Below are positions 1 to 10,200 of a DNA stretch of 20,062 nt, piece by piece (the first letter of the stretch is position 1; every line of letters begins with the position of its first letter). A program made the position numbers and the translations under genes. Under the pieces are notes generated by a model, which was not told the DNA's origin, did not search any database, and worked only from the letters and a program-made list of their open reading frames with translations. Source of the stretch: a virus; the IMG/VR virus record IMGVR_UViG_3300047491_000372, positions 1 to 20,062 of that record, one strand, 5' to 3'.

Positions 1-3000
1 CATTGGGCTGATAGGTACTAAGTGTTGAACTAACATAGTTACCAAAAATTTCACCCACGGGTATGCTGTTAATGGCTGTTAGACTGTTTAGAGCATACTG
101 TCCGGCCCAATAGGCGCTGTACAATCTGACTGTGTCACCGCTGGCAAATCCATGGTTTCTATGGCCTATGCGAATTCGGTTGCTGCCATGCACAAAGGTT
201 AATGGATTATTAGGCAACTGAGCAGTACCCAGGGGCTGAGTTACTACATGTGCGCGACCGCCGGTGTCAGTTGTACTAAACACACAACGATTCAGTTTGA
301 ATTTAACGTCGCTGAGCTGATCCTCGGTCCAGAGGATACCATCCTGAGACTTGAACAAACTACCAAACAGAGCATTGGTGGTATAGGTCTTGGTTGGCTC
401 AAATATGTCCTGCTGACCCAACGTGGCAATCCAGACTCTGTAGTTCTTGGTATCACAACGTGGAACTATGGCATAGTGTTTGTTGGGCAACAGATAGATG
501 GGCTGACTAAACTTAAATTTAGTTGCAGTCTGACCAGTAGCATCTACAGTAACATCGTCAGGATATAATGTAACTGCTGCACCAGGAACCAGTTCATTGG
601 CACTGGGGCGTCCGCTTTCATCACAGACTCTGATGTCCAGGTGTATGGGAGCTTTTTCTGTGAGCGGTTTTTGTGCAAAGAATAAATCCACATCACTGAT
701 GAATGCACCATTGACATACTGATCTGGTAACTTAAATGTCTGTGCTATGGGGTCATAGTAGCGTTGTACATAGGTCTTGGTGGTTATGTAGTTGTTGGTA
801 ATCTGTACATTAGTTCCCTGAGCATAGTATTCTGCAGTAGCACGAGCTGTCCAATCATCAGGATCGTTGTCCGGATGATCGGTAATTACAACTGGTTTAC
901 GACCACTGAGGAATTTAAGCAGATCTGTGTTGGGTAAATCCAGCACAGCAACTACATTGCCCTTGCTATCTGAATACAGATAATTGCCAGTATCCTGAGT
1001 TAGTGCTGTAGCCGCAGTTACTGTACCATTTACACGTTTAACTTCACTACCATCTATGCCCACATAGAATTGACCACTGGAATAGTTGTAGCTACCTGAT
1101 GTTCTAATAAAGCTAGGACTTAGTTTACCTCGAGCATTGATCAGATATAATGTTGTTGAATCCTGCAGAGCTGCAACAGCACTGCCTACTAGTTTACGAT
1201 CAGCACCAGTGCCCTCGTAGTAATACACACAGGGACCAGCAGCAAAGGCCAGTTTAAATGCATCGCGCGTAGCTGCACTAGGTAAATAGGTTTCGTACTC
1301 TTTGGGATTTAGTCTCAGATGATACCACCCATAATCATAGACCCAGGTTGATTTAACTATGCCCTGTCTGGCCAGCAGAGTATCTGCACCCAAACCAACT
1401 TCTTTGATATCTACACTAACAAAATCACTTCTGCGGCGTGGGATTTCATTGGCAGCATTGGCACGAGTTTCGTTAAACTCTAGCAACGGCATGTTATCAA
1501 AAGTTAGTTTAACTGCACCTGTCATGTAGCTATCAATTCTCTGATCATCAAAGAAACAATAGTACTTGGCATTGGGACGCAGACCATTGGCCTTCCATAA
1601 AATGCTTTGTGCTCGGCAATAGGGCAATAATGTAGTTGGCCCACGACTAGAACTAACTAATGTATTAGTAAGTCTTTCTATGGTGCTATGGTAAATACTC
1701 CAGCCACCATCTAGGCTTTCTTTAATGGTTGTTGTGCCACCTGTGGTAAAATTTTCAGTATAGGTATAGGTTTCGTAGATGTCAGCCTCGGGCATTAATT
1801 TTAGATTGCCCAGGAATGTTGCTGTAAGGAATGGTGCAACTGCAATACTGGTTGTAGCCAGGTTTTGACTTAATACCGTACTGGTTGTATATTTAAGTGT
1901 CATGAGATCACCAGTCACAGCATAGTTTTCTGTGGTTCTGGCACTGCGCAATCCGGTTAGTTCACTGCTGGTAAACAAAGCTGCTGTATAATTAATTTTT
2001 TCTACCAGAGGTATGCTGTCTACAACAATGTTGGGCTGTACAAGATTCTGATCCATGTCCATGGTAAAACGGCCATCACCTGTAATTTCAGTATTGCTCA
2101 GATCTGTAAAGTTATCTACAAAGAATCCAGTCTTGTATCTTTCCAGTGTGCTGTCTAGATTGTCTCGAATCTGCAGATTTTTAGTTTTGGCTTCTAGCAG
2201 ATTTAAACTGGTCACGGCTTCCAGATTGGTTACACGTTTTTCAACCTGACCAATGTCTTTCATGGTAAAGCGACGATTTTCATACTTGGTAGTAGTAACA
2301 ACAGGATCTACAACACTGCGAGTATATGGAGCCAGACTCACATCATACAATTTTACAGCATTGATGGTATCGGCTAATTTTGGATATTCTGGAACTGTAT
2401 CACTAACACCACTTACATGATAGAAACTACTATTTTTATCCAGGAATATGCTTTCTTTGCGACCTAGATAAAAACTAACATCGGCTGTAAAGTTTGTACC
2501 AAAACGCGGTGGTGCAGCATTTGCACACAGGCCAGTTGCAGCACTATTGATCTTGGGTCTAAAATCTAAAACATCTGCCAGATTAAAGTTTTTATAACCT
2601 GGAATTTTTTCATAGGGATGTGTGTTTATGGCATAGCTGCTGCGAGCAAAAAAGTCACCTGTGCCATGTTCAAAATAGTCATAGTATACTCTAATACTGC
2701 CAGTTGGTGGTGGCATACCTGATTTTAATCGTACGTTGCCAAAATCATAAAAACAATTTCGTTGACCATCATCTAATTGATATCGACTGGTTACATCTGT
2801 AGCAGCTGCCTGAGTAATTGAATCCCAGGTTGTTGTAAATGTTGTGGCCTGGAATATTTTTACTATTTTTATGATATCTGTACGACTTAATCGCAGCGAA
2901 GTACGTGTAGCTGCACTGGTTCCTAGAAAATCATCCGAAACACTGGCTGTATAGGTTTTGGATTTTACGCGACCCAGTACAGTATTGTTAGCTGCACTGC

Positions 3001-5785
3001 GAACCACTGGCAGGCTAATTTTTGCAGTATTGCTGCTAAATGTTCCAGATATGGTTACAGTAACATTCTGACCTACCTGAGTTACACCATACACAGGCAA
3101 GGGTGTGCTTAGATTGCTTATGATGTCCTGAGCCACAAAATATGCATTGGTATCTGTTGTTGCCAATGATTCAGCTGCAGCATTACCTGATGCGCTGGCC
3201 AGGGTAACAGTTGCTGCACTCAATCCACTGACACCACTTACGGTAAAAATCTTGTATACCGTGTATAGATTGTCAGCTATGCTGCTTGTTGCTTCGGCCA
3301 CGGGGAACAACAGGGTGTTGCCGGCGATTTCATTAAGATTGTTGTTGATTCTAAAGGCCGGATAGCTGGTGTTGGATCCTGCTATGGTGGCCTGATCCAG
3401 GTTAATGGCATAGGCAATGCTGTTGCTTGAAACCTTGGTTATGAACAGACGGCGTCCATTGATGTCTACATAATCATTGGTGGTCAATTCGGTCAGCATT
3501 TTGCTGTCGTTGGTGCCCTGTATTCTCAAAGCGCCATGTGCCTGCACTGTTGTAGTACCACCAGTATAATCCTGTAACTGGAAGTTGCCGGTTAGTTTAC
3601 GAGCATTGATGCCTAACTGATAGTTACCCCAGATATCTGCAGCAAAGGTTGCGGTTCGACCTGCATAATAAGTACCAATGCTGGTATTGCCCAGCAGTGT
3701 GGTTTGATTGCTAGAAACAATCATGCGGTTTTCACTAATAATATTGACCACTGTTCCTGTGGTTGCACTATTGGCTACACCCAACCAGACAACATCGCCA
3801 GATCGGAATTCACTTTGGAAGCGGGCGCTGACCTGATTACCTGTTGCCATGCCTAAAACAGTTTGAGCAGGAACTCGGACATATAAACTAGTACCAGCAA
3901 CTGCGGTTGCAATGGCTGGACCATAGATGGTCATGCTGGTCTGACTATTAATTGCGGAAACAACCCAGCTACTTACTGTAGCAAATGAACTTGAGGCACC
4001 TATGGCAATGGTATCACCAACCACCAGATCCTGTTGGAATGCTGTTAAAGTACCAGTTACTGCAGTAAATACTGTGCCACCAACACTGGTGGTTGCAGCA
4101 TTAAATACGTTGCCTAGGGTTAGGAATGAACTAGTTGCATTACCTGCATACTTGACGTTGCCAGTCAGGGTATAACTGGTCTGAGTAATGCTGGTTGTGG
4201 TATCAAATACCACCAGACTGTTTACGTCTCGGTCAAAGTTTTTACCAGCGCGCATGGTTATGTCGCTGAGACTGACCTTTAATCCACCTCGTGCATCTGG
4301 ATCTACCCAGCTGATGCGCGCAGTACCCACCTGTTGACCATAGCCAAATTTCTGTATGTTGCGATTGCCTACAATTCTGTCAAACAAAGCTACCTGAGGT
4401 GCAGTGCTGATATCTGGTATGCCATAGCTGTAATTTTTGTCTGTATAAACATAATTGCCCAGGTTTAGGGGTATGCTGCGATTGTTTATGGTGCGGGTAT
4501 CTCGGGCTTTGCTCAGGGTAACATTGGTATTGACCAGTTTAAGAGTTTCATACCCTGAAATATAGGCTTTGCCTTTGCCAAATACCGCAACCAGGTTGCT
4601 GCTACTACCAGCTGTACTGACACCGCGGTTACCCAGAGGGTTGGCTGTATATCTCCAGACTACACTACCATCGGAAATGGTAGAAGTTTCATCTATGGTT
4701 GCATTGCTTAGACTGGCTGGTTCGCTGCCACCACTGATACCGCTCTGTATGCATTCAAAATAACGTGTAGTGGTTGAACTTAAGTTGCTGATTACATAGT
4801 CATTGGTTTCGTAGCTCTGAGTAGCTGCCCAGCTTCCTCGATCGTTTAATCTGGCTTCGCGAATCTCAAATTTAAAATCTTCAACAACATAGTTACCACT
4901 TTCATCAAAGGTTCTGCGGGCCAGTGTTTCTTGTAATATGTTGTACTGACTGCCATTGATGATCTGCTGTACAACACCGCTTTCGATGCGAATTAGTTCA
5001 AAAAAGTTTTCGGGATTTTCTTCCAGCCCACACTGTATGAAATCTATGTCAATTTTATATCTGTGTGCGCCAGGTGCTGCATAGTTTGGACTACCTGCAG
5101 CATTGTCATTGAGTGAGCTATCAGTATCTGCAGTTACTATGCTTTCGGTATACTGTATGCCAATGCGAACATTGATGTCAGCTACGGTATCAGCATATTT
5201 TTTAACACTGATGCTGGTGGTTGATACATTGGCAAAAGTTTTGGCAACATAATAAACACCATCATTGATGAATGCATAGGCACTGCGACCTGAATAATCT
5301 GTACCGCTTTGAGCAGTCAGGGTTTTGCTGACATCATCGGTCAGATACAGAGTAGCACCAGCAGCAAATACCTTATTAGTAGATATACCATCGGATAATT
5401 CATTGCTAGATGTATATAATAAAATCAGGGTAATTGGATCTGTACCTGTAGCAGCCAGAGCCTTTAGTACACGAGCTACAACACCGGTTCCATCGCTGGC
5501 TGAACTAATAAACCTATCTTCTAGATCACTGAGACTAAGGCCACCTAAACTAGTAGCTGCAATTTTAAGATAATTTACCTTGTCGTTGTACTGTACATTG
5601 CCTGGTATGACCACACTGCCGTCTTTGAATAAATGATCGCCAACCTTGGCAACCTGATTTTGCAGTATGCTCTGCAACTGATTCATTTCACGGGTCTGTA
5701 CGGCTACGCCTGGGCGAAATAAAACCTTGTAGTATTGATTACTTTGGTTAAAATCGTCAAAGTACGGTGTCTGATTAAAATTCAT
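1..5785 (-). CDS. DUF4815-type giant virion structural protein (C-terminus cut by window edge)
   Basis: The ORF starts at ATG 5785 and stays open to the left edge, giving about 1928 codons without a stop in the parts I translated. The N-terminus (MNFNQTPYFDDF, then LFRPGVAVQTREMNQLQSIL) matches the DUF4815 structural proteins of marine T4-like phages. Other landmarks are a W...Y...DGSVVW insert at residues 319-377, GT/F/GD beta modules around 570-800, LADVLDFRPK at 1069, a charged probably helical stretch at 1169-1208 (KDIGQVEKRVTNLEAVTSLN), DVDLFF near 1698, YLLPNKHYAIV near 1764, SLFKSQDGILW at 1829, and an FCCH-like HGFASGDTV at 1878. These blocks recur in virion proteins of cyanophages, as known to me from the family. 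It follows gp8, where T4 has its gp9-gp12 genes, so a peripheral baseplate or fibre-attachment role is inferred. The start has an AAGGG ribosome site 6 nt upstream. Confidence 0.85.
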   Translation of the reverse strand, partial: MNFNQTPYFDDFNQSNQYYKVLFRPGVAVQTREMNQLQSILQNQVAKVGDHLFKDGSVVIPGNVQYNDKVNYLKIAATSLGGLSLSDLEDRFISSASDGTGVVARVLKALAATGTDPITLILLYTSSNELSDGISTNKVFAAGATLYLTDDVSKTLTAQSGTDYSGRSAYAFINDGVYYVAKTFANVSTTSISVKKYADTVADINVRIGIQYTESIVTADTDSSLNDNAAGSPNYAAPGAHRYKIDIDFIQCGLEENPENFFELIRIESGVVQQIINGSQYNILQETLARRTFDESGNYVVEDFKFEIREARLNDRGSWAATQSYETNDYVISNLSSTTTRYFECIQSGISGGSEPASLSNATIDETSTISDGSVVWRYTANPLGNRGVSTAGSSSNLVAVFGKGKAYISGYETLKLVNTNVTLSKARDTRTINNRSIPLNLGNYVYTDKNYSYGIPDISTAPQVALFDRIVGNRNIQKFGYGQQVGTARISWVDPDARGGLKVSLSDITMRAGKNFDRDVNSLVVFDTTTSITQTSYTLTGNVKYAGNATSSFLTLGNVFNAATTSVGGTVFTAVTGTLTAFQQDLVVGDTIAIGASSSFATVSSWVVSAINSQTSMTIYGPAIATAVAGTSLYVRVPAQTVLGMATGNQVSARFQSEFRSGDVVWLGVANSATTGTVVNIISENRMIVSSNQTTLLGNTSIGTYYAGRTATFAADIWGNYQLGINARKLTGNFQLQDYTGGTTTVQAHGALRIQGTNDSKMLTELTTNDYVDINGRRLFITKVSSNSIAYAINLDQATIAGSNTSYPAFRINNNLNEIAGNTLLFPVAEATSSIADNLYTVYKIFTVSGVSGLSAATVTLASASGNAAAESLATTDTNAYFVAQDIISNLSTPLPVYGVTQVGQNVTVTISGTFSSNTAKISLPVVRSAANNTVLGRVKSKTYTASVSDDFLGTSAATRTSLRLSRTDIIKIVKIFQATTFTTTWDSITQAAATDVTSRYQLDDGQRNCFYDFGNVRLKSGMPPPTGSIRVYYDYFEHGTGDFFARSSYAINTHPYEKIPGYKNFNLADVLDFRPKINSAATGLCANAAPPRFGTNFTADVSFYLGRKESIFLDKNSSFYHVSGVSDTVPEYPKLADTINAVKLYDVSLAPYTRSVVDPVVTTTKYENRRFTMKDIGQVEKRVTNLEAVTSLNLLEAKTKNLQIRDNLDSTLERYKTGFFVDNFTDLSNTEITGDGRFTMDMDQNLVQPNIVVDSIPLVEKINYTAALFTSSELTGLRSARTTENYAVTGDLMTLKYTTSTVLSQNLATTSIAVAPFLTATFLGNLKLMPEADIYETYTYTENFTTGGTTTIKESLDGGWSIYHSTIERLTNTLVSSSRGPTTLLPYCRAQSILWKANGLRPNAKYYCFFDDQRIDSYMTGAVKLTFDNMPLLEFNETRANAANEIPRRRSDFVSVDIKEVGLGADTLLARQGIVKSTWVYDYGWYHLRLNPKEYETYLPSAATRDAFKLAFAAGPCVYYYEGTGADRKLVGSAVAALQDSTTLYLINARGKLSPSFIRTSGSYNYSSGQFYVGIDGSEVKRVNGTVTAATALTQDTGNYLYSDSKGNVVAVLDLPNTDLLKFLSGRKPVVITDHPDNDPDDWTARATAEYYAQGTNVQITNNYITTKTYVQRYYDPIAQTFKLPDQYVNGAFISDVDLFFAQKPLTEKAPIHLDIRVCDESGRPSANELVPGAAVTLYPDDVTVDATGQTATKFKFSQPIYLLPNKHYAIVPRCDTKNYRVWIATLGQQDIFEPTKTYTTNALFGSLFKSQDGILWTEDQLSDVKFKLNRCVFSTTDTGGRAHVVTQPLGTAQLPNNPLTFVHGSNRIRIGHRNHGFASGDTVRLYSAYWAGQYALNSLTAINSIPVGEIFGNYVSSTLSTYQPN
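3690..4081 (-). repeat. Two tandem beta modules in the DUF4815 protein
   Basis: Translation gives TGTLTAFQQDLVVGDTIAIG ... VVSAINSQTSMTIYG (about 3916-4075) followed by GNQVSARFQSEFRSGDVVWL ... VVNIISENRMIVSSN (about 3700-3850). Both follow the scheme G-x-x-x-x-F-x-x-x-L/F-x-x-G-D-x-I/V, then V-x-x-I-x-S/N-x-x-x-M-x-V. A probable third copy lies at 3420-3520 (LRIQGTNDSKMLTELTTNDY, then INGRRLFITKVSSN). The same scheme occurs four times in the gp7-position protein. Confidence 0.6.
4655..4831 (-). other. Inserted W/Y-C/DGxVVW module inside the DUF4815 protein
   Basis: Residues 319-377 read as a compact module: WAATQSYETNDYVI, then RYFECIQSGISGGSEP, then TISDGSVVWRY. The pattern of W-x-A-x-x-x-Y, a central Y-x-C-x-x-x-G-x-S-G-x-x-E-P, and a closing D-G-x-V-x-W is familiar from small beta domains inserted in many phage tail and fibre proteins. 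Carbohydrate or surface binding is an inference; nothing in the sequence proves a ligand. Confidence 0.55.
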
Positions 5786-5800
5786 GTTTTACCCTTGATT

Positions 5801-7258
5801 CTAGAAATTTATAACTATGTTTATTTTTTCGTTCTGACCTGCACTGCGTGTTACGGGACGACGATAATCCAGATACAGCATCTGACCTGTATAGGGCTGT
5901 ATTTCTGGTAATGTTCCGGTAATGCCTGTGCTGCTGTTGATTAGTTTGGTGTAACCATTGGTTGCTGTAATGGTATCACTGGTGTTAAAGTCATAGAGTT
6001 TAAAACTGGTAACTGTATCTATGCGAGTTGTATCAATGCTTTCTGGATCATCGGCATTGACTGGAACTATGTATTCCAGACGCGTTGTTCCTGAACTCTG
6101 GAACACAAACAGTCCCTTGGCCAGGCTGTTGCTGCCTGTGATAATGTTGTCGGCATCTGGTGATGTTGACCCATCAACCATGGTCAGAGTTCTTAGTATG
6201 CGACCAGAACTACTGGTAAATAGTGTACCAGTGTTGCTGCTTACTCGCCAGCCTGTGCTACTGTTATAGGCAAGTGGATTTTTAATCAGAGCTATGGTTC
6301 TAAAGTCCTGATTTACGGGGAAATCTCCCTGTTCATAACCACTGATAGTTCCAGCAATCATGACATTGTGTGCCATGGTTTCATACATGAGATTGCTGGC
6401 ATGGCCGCCCTGGGGTGCTATGACAGCAACAGCATTGGCCGTGGTTGGTGTACCACCACCGGTTAGGACTACCTTGGCCCAGGTATAACCTGAACCTGCA
6501 TTGGTAACTGTGATGCCTGTAATTTTTCCTGTGCTGGTATTGGCCGTGGCTGTAGCCGCTGCACCAGTTCCATCACCGTAGATTACAACACCTGGTGTAC
6601 CAGTATAGCCAGATCCGGCACCTTCAACAGTTATGATGTCTATGCCATTGATGCTGCTTATGCTGCTGGCCGAGACATTTACTGGTATATGATTGGCTGT
6701 TACAAAATCAACATCGGCTGATGTAATGGTATACAGGTATTTCCAAACATAGCCATCGGCTGTCTGTTGTGGTGCAGTTCCTGTGGTGGTTGGCTGTACA
6801 GTACTTACTGTACCTGTAGTTGCTAGTGCACTACGTCCATTAAACAAACACTTGTATACGCAGCCTGTGCTGGTAACATAGACTATGAAATTACTATCAC
6901 TGAGATTGTAATTGTTGTTTTCGGTTGGGCTACCTGAACTAACATTATGTCTGTACATGTCATAGCGAGCTCCGCTGGTCCAGTTTATGCGATCTATGCA
7001 AAGTCTAATGTTGCTGCTGTTGATTTTAACAGCAGCCATGGCATCGCGCCAGAATGAAGTTTCATTAAGTACATTATCTGCAGGATTGGGTATGTTGCTA
7101 TCAGTTACTGTACCCGAAGCCTGAGCACTGAATTTAGTACTTAGATTGTCAGCCCAGCTCTGCGGTCTGGCCAAAACCATGTAGATGTTTTCAGTACTAA
7201 ATGTGCTGGCAAACCCGCTGGCTGCACTGACTCTAAATTTATGTGTTAAAATTGCCAT
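5801..7258 (-). CDS. 8: Baseplate wedge protein, T4 gp8-like, with beta inserts
   Basis: The 485-aa product aligns by eye with T4 gp8 (334 aa) at several points: WRDAMAAVKI (70-79) against the T4 W-x-H-M-x-G-T-V-K segment, ADGYVWKYLY (167-176) against GDGYVWEYLF, DFRTIALIKNPL (318-329) against GFRQISIITNPL, and the end GQMLYLDYRRPV...NEKINIVINF against GEMIYMENRPPI...TEEINILFTF. gp8 is a wedge component that forms a dimer between the inner and peripheral baseplate. The extra length comes from a GSGYT repeat insert (205-270) and an acidic, Ser/Thr-rich stretch (about 330-430). An AAGGA ribosome site sits 7 nt before ATG 7258, and a late promoter lies just upstream. The gene ends 15 nt before the DUF4815 gene. 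Confidence 0.9.
   Translation of the reverse strand: MAILTHKFRVSAASGFASTFSTENIYMVLARPQSWADNLSTKFSAQASGTVTDSNIPNPADNVLNETSFWRDAMAAVKINSSNIRLCIDRINWTSGARYDMYRHNVSSGSPTENNNYNLSDSNFIVYVTSTGCVYKCLFNGRSALATTGTVSTVQPTTTGTAPQQTADGYVWKYLYTITSADVDFVTANHIPVNVSASSISSINGIDIITVEGAGSGYTGTPGVVIYGDGTGAAATATANTSTGKITGITVTNAGSGYTWAKVVLTGGGTPTTANAVAVIAPQGGHASNLMYETMAHNVMIAGTISGYEQGDFPVNQDFRTIALIKNPLAYNSSTGWRVSSNTGTLFTSSSGRILRTLTMVDGSTSPDADNIITGSNSLAKGLFVFQSSGTTRLEYIVPVNADDPESIDTTRIDTVTSFKLYDFNTSDTITATNGYTKLINSSTGITGTLPEIQPYTGQMLYLDYRRPVTRSAGQNEKINIVINF
5806..5813 (-). promoter_or_regulatory. T4-type late promoter candidate for the DUF4815 gene
   Basis: The minus strand reads TATAAATT, one mismatch (last base) from the T4 late consensus TATAAATA. 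It is made of the final Val-Ile-Asn-Phe codons of gp8. Initiation about 6 nt downstream would give a leader of roughly 14 nt, which includes the AAGGG ribosome site at 5792-5796 and ends at ATG 5785. The arrangement copies the promoter in front of gp8. Confidence 0.6.
6449..6646 (-). repeat. GSGYT-type beta repeat insert within gp8
   Basis: Residues 205-270 contain two GSGYT motifs (215-219 and 255-259), 40 residues apart, each preceded by I-x-V-x-x-A/G and followed by x-x-x-V-V-I/L-x-G-x-G. Such GSGYT modules are common in large phage structural proteins. They are absent from T4 gp8 as I know it, so this is an insertion into the gp8 fold. Confidence 0.7.
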
Positions 7259-7281
7259 GTTTTATTCCTTGTTTAATCTTA

Positions 7282-7289
7282 TATTTATA
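7282..7289 (-). promoter_or_regulatory. T4-type late promoter for gp8
   Basis: The minus strand carries an exact TATAAATA, the T4 late-promoter consensus recognised by the gp55/gp33/gp45 system. It overlaps the last Ile codon and TAA stop of the preceding gene. A start about 6 nt downstream gives a leader of roughly 18 nt with AAGGA at 7266-7270, ending at ATG 7258. This is a textbook position for a late promoter. Confidence 0.8.
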
Positions 7290-10200
7290 TGGTTCCAATG
7301 GTGGTTATGTCAAGATAATCATCATCAGACACATAAAGATCAGCGCCGCTGCTGACACTTACATGCAGATTTACCACACCAGTAGTATCCTGATATCTGA
7401 ATGCTGTTGCTCTGAGATTGTTGATGGCATAGGTATTTTCCGTGCTGCTGACCGTGGTTGATCTTATGATTCTAACACTGACACTGGTTTCAGGACCTGG
7501 ACCGTATACGGTTAGGCTGGTGGTCTGAAACTGATCTGCGGCTCTTAGTACCTTAAAGAACGGAACACCTGCAGTCTGCAGATAACTGCTAACATTTACT
7601 CCAGTGCTGGTTACCCTGTATGCAGTTAGTGCTGAACTGGTATAAATTACGGCCTTGTTTAGGGTTATGCTGGTATCTGAATTGATATTTACCACGGTAT
7701 AACTGGTGTTATCTGGATTGGCTCCATTAAATTTAATAACATTGCCAGTAGATAATTCAGTTGTAAATGCAGTACCAGAACCAACTACACTGGTTGTAGT
7801 GCTGGTTATGTTCATGGTGCCGGTTAGTGTGCTTACAAATGCAATATAACTTAATGTTAACTGTGGTGTTATGTCAATTTCAGTATCACTAACAACGTTG
7901 ACTATGGTATAGGCCGTACCTGTTGTAGTGCCAATACTGATTAGGTTGTCCCGACTTAAAGCTGTAAAATTTGTGCCAATACCCAACAAACGGCTAACTG
8001 AAGTTCCAAAGGTATTTTCCGGCCCCCAGACGCGGCCAACTATGGCCGTGCTGCTTCGTAACGCCTGAGTAGTGGCTGGACTAACACTGATCTGATTGTT
8101 GTTGGTTATGGCTGTAACCGTATAGGCCGTGGTATTATAGTTGTTTAGGAAATATAGTCTATCACCCAGATTTAAATTGGTTGTAAAGTTTGCACCTATG
8201 CCATAGACTGTAGTACTGCTAACACTGGTGAATATCTGACCGGTCAAACTGGTGGATGCGCGTGTCCAGGTGTTGCTGCTACCACCCTGCCAGATATCAC
8301 TGGCTGTAAACCAGCTAATACCACCATTGGTGCTGAATTGCAGTGCAAGATTCTGACCTGTGCCCGGTGTATTACCACCGTTACTAGAATTTCCTACCAG
8401 ATAATCTACGCTTAAATCTAGCTGTCCACATTCGGTAAAACTAGTAGTGGCTACAAAAGGATTAAGTATGCTGCCACCACCATTGAATATAAATGCTCCA
8501 GTATCAAATACAAAGGCTGTGCTGGTGTTGCTGGTAAAACTCGTGGCACTGACACTGGTTGTGGTTGAACTCCAGCTGGCTACCAGTCCGGTGCTGGTTA
8601 TGTTGGTTGTGTTAAAACTTTCGGCCGTGCTGGTAGTGTATTGCTGTTCCTGATCCAGTTCTATGCGCAGAGCCAGTCTATCATAGCTGGCGCCTCTTTG
8701 TCCATTATAGGGTTTGAATCTAAGCATGGCTTCATTGCCTGCAACATAGGCAGCAGAACTAACTGGTGTGCCACTGATCTGAGCCTTATACACTATGCTG
8801 CTGGCATAATTGCTAACAGGACGTGGTGTTATGAGCATGCTGGTGTTGCTATAGATGTTGGTTATGGTATAGCTGGTATCAAAATTGTCCAGACAAATTT
8901 TATCACCCTCTTTGAAGCTTGTATTAAATGTGGTAGCTGTACCAGTTAAGAGGCCTGTGCTGGTGCTGGCTACCACACTTCCAGGTGTCTGTATGGTAAA
9001 CTGTATGCTGTTTGAACTATGAAAATAGATTAGATCATCAAAGGCCAGAGAATTTTTAACAGCTATGTCCTTGTAGTTGCGTTGAGCTTCAGCATCAAAA
9101 TACGGAACAAAAGTAGCATTGGAACTCAGTCTGATGTTTATGACATTGTTTTCTTCACCGCTGGCATTGCCTCGGCTATTTTTAGCAAAGGTTATGAGCA
9201 TGATCATGCTGCCTACACTGGTGCTGTTGATGTTGGCCTCGGGTATTTTATATCTCAGTGTTCCCGAGGTCATGTTTAGCAATACTGTATTAGTGGCTGT
9301 TATGCTGCTGGTAACTAAATATCTGGTAGTAGTTAAACCCGAATTGGTGTCATAGGGCCAGGCTATGAGTTGTTCGTCTAGATCAATGCTACTGCCAAAT
9401 TTATCCCAGCTAGGTCCTTCAAATCTGGTAACCTCTCGGAGATTGCTGCCAGCATAGGTATCCTGCAGACTCTGCAGAGCAAATGTAACGTGCTCACCTG
9501 GATAATCAAAAGTTGTAGCATAGGTTATGTTTCCTATGCTGGTATAGGTCACAGTGGCAAATCCAGTTGTAGTGGCCAGCTGTGTGGTGCTGGTTCCGGT
9601 CTGCAGATCTGCAGTACGATCAAAGGTAAAACTTGGAACCAGTATGAATTCTGTTGTGGTTGGAAACGCAACCGTGGTATCTATGCTTACACTGGTGCCG
9701 AAGGTATTTAAAACGTTGACTGGATTGGTGTTGGCAGTAAATTCATTAAACATCACTGTGCCAGTGGGGTGCAGCTGTTTTAATATGTGATCGGCCCAGA
9801 TCTTACGATCATTTTGGCTGCGCACAACATAGCTAAATTGCTGATAATACAGACTGTCCTGCAACACCTGTTTGTGACTAAGCTGACTCTGACTATCCTT
9901 GTATACACCCTGAGCAGTTGTCAATACTGACATGCTGCTTACTGTTACGGTACTAGTAGTTTCAGCAACATGATCATAAAATATGCCCCGAATACTTTCA
10001 CCGCTGGTAAATGTTCCACGAGGAGCAATGCTGGGTTCAAAAACTAAATCATACACAGTTGAGCCATTCTGTCCAACTACTTTGACCACGTCATTAACTA
10101 CGGCACTGGCTGTGCTGGTCAGGCCAGTCACCCAGGTATGCATTAGATAATCTGGATTGCCAACGTTGGCACGAACTCTGAGTCGTTTTTCAACATACCA

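Noticed and set aside
248-568. 106-codon plus-strand open frame near the left edge
   Set aside because: The minus strand here encodes well-conserved DUF4815-protein motifs (YLLPNKHYAIV, SLFKSQDGILW); the plus frame is a shadow.
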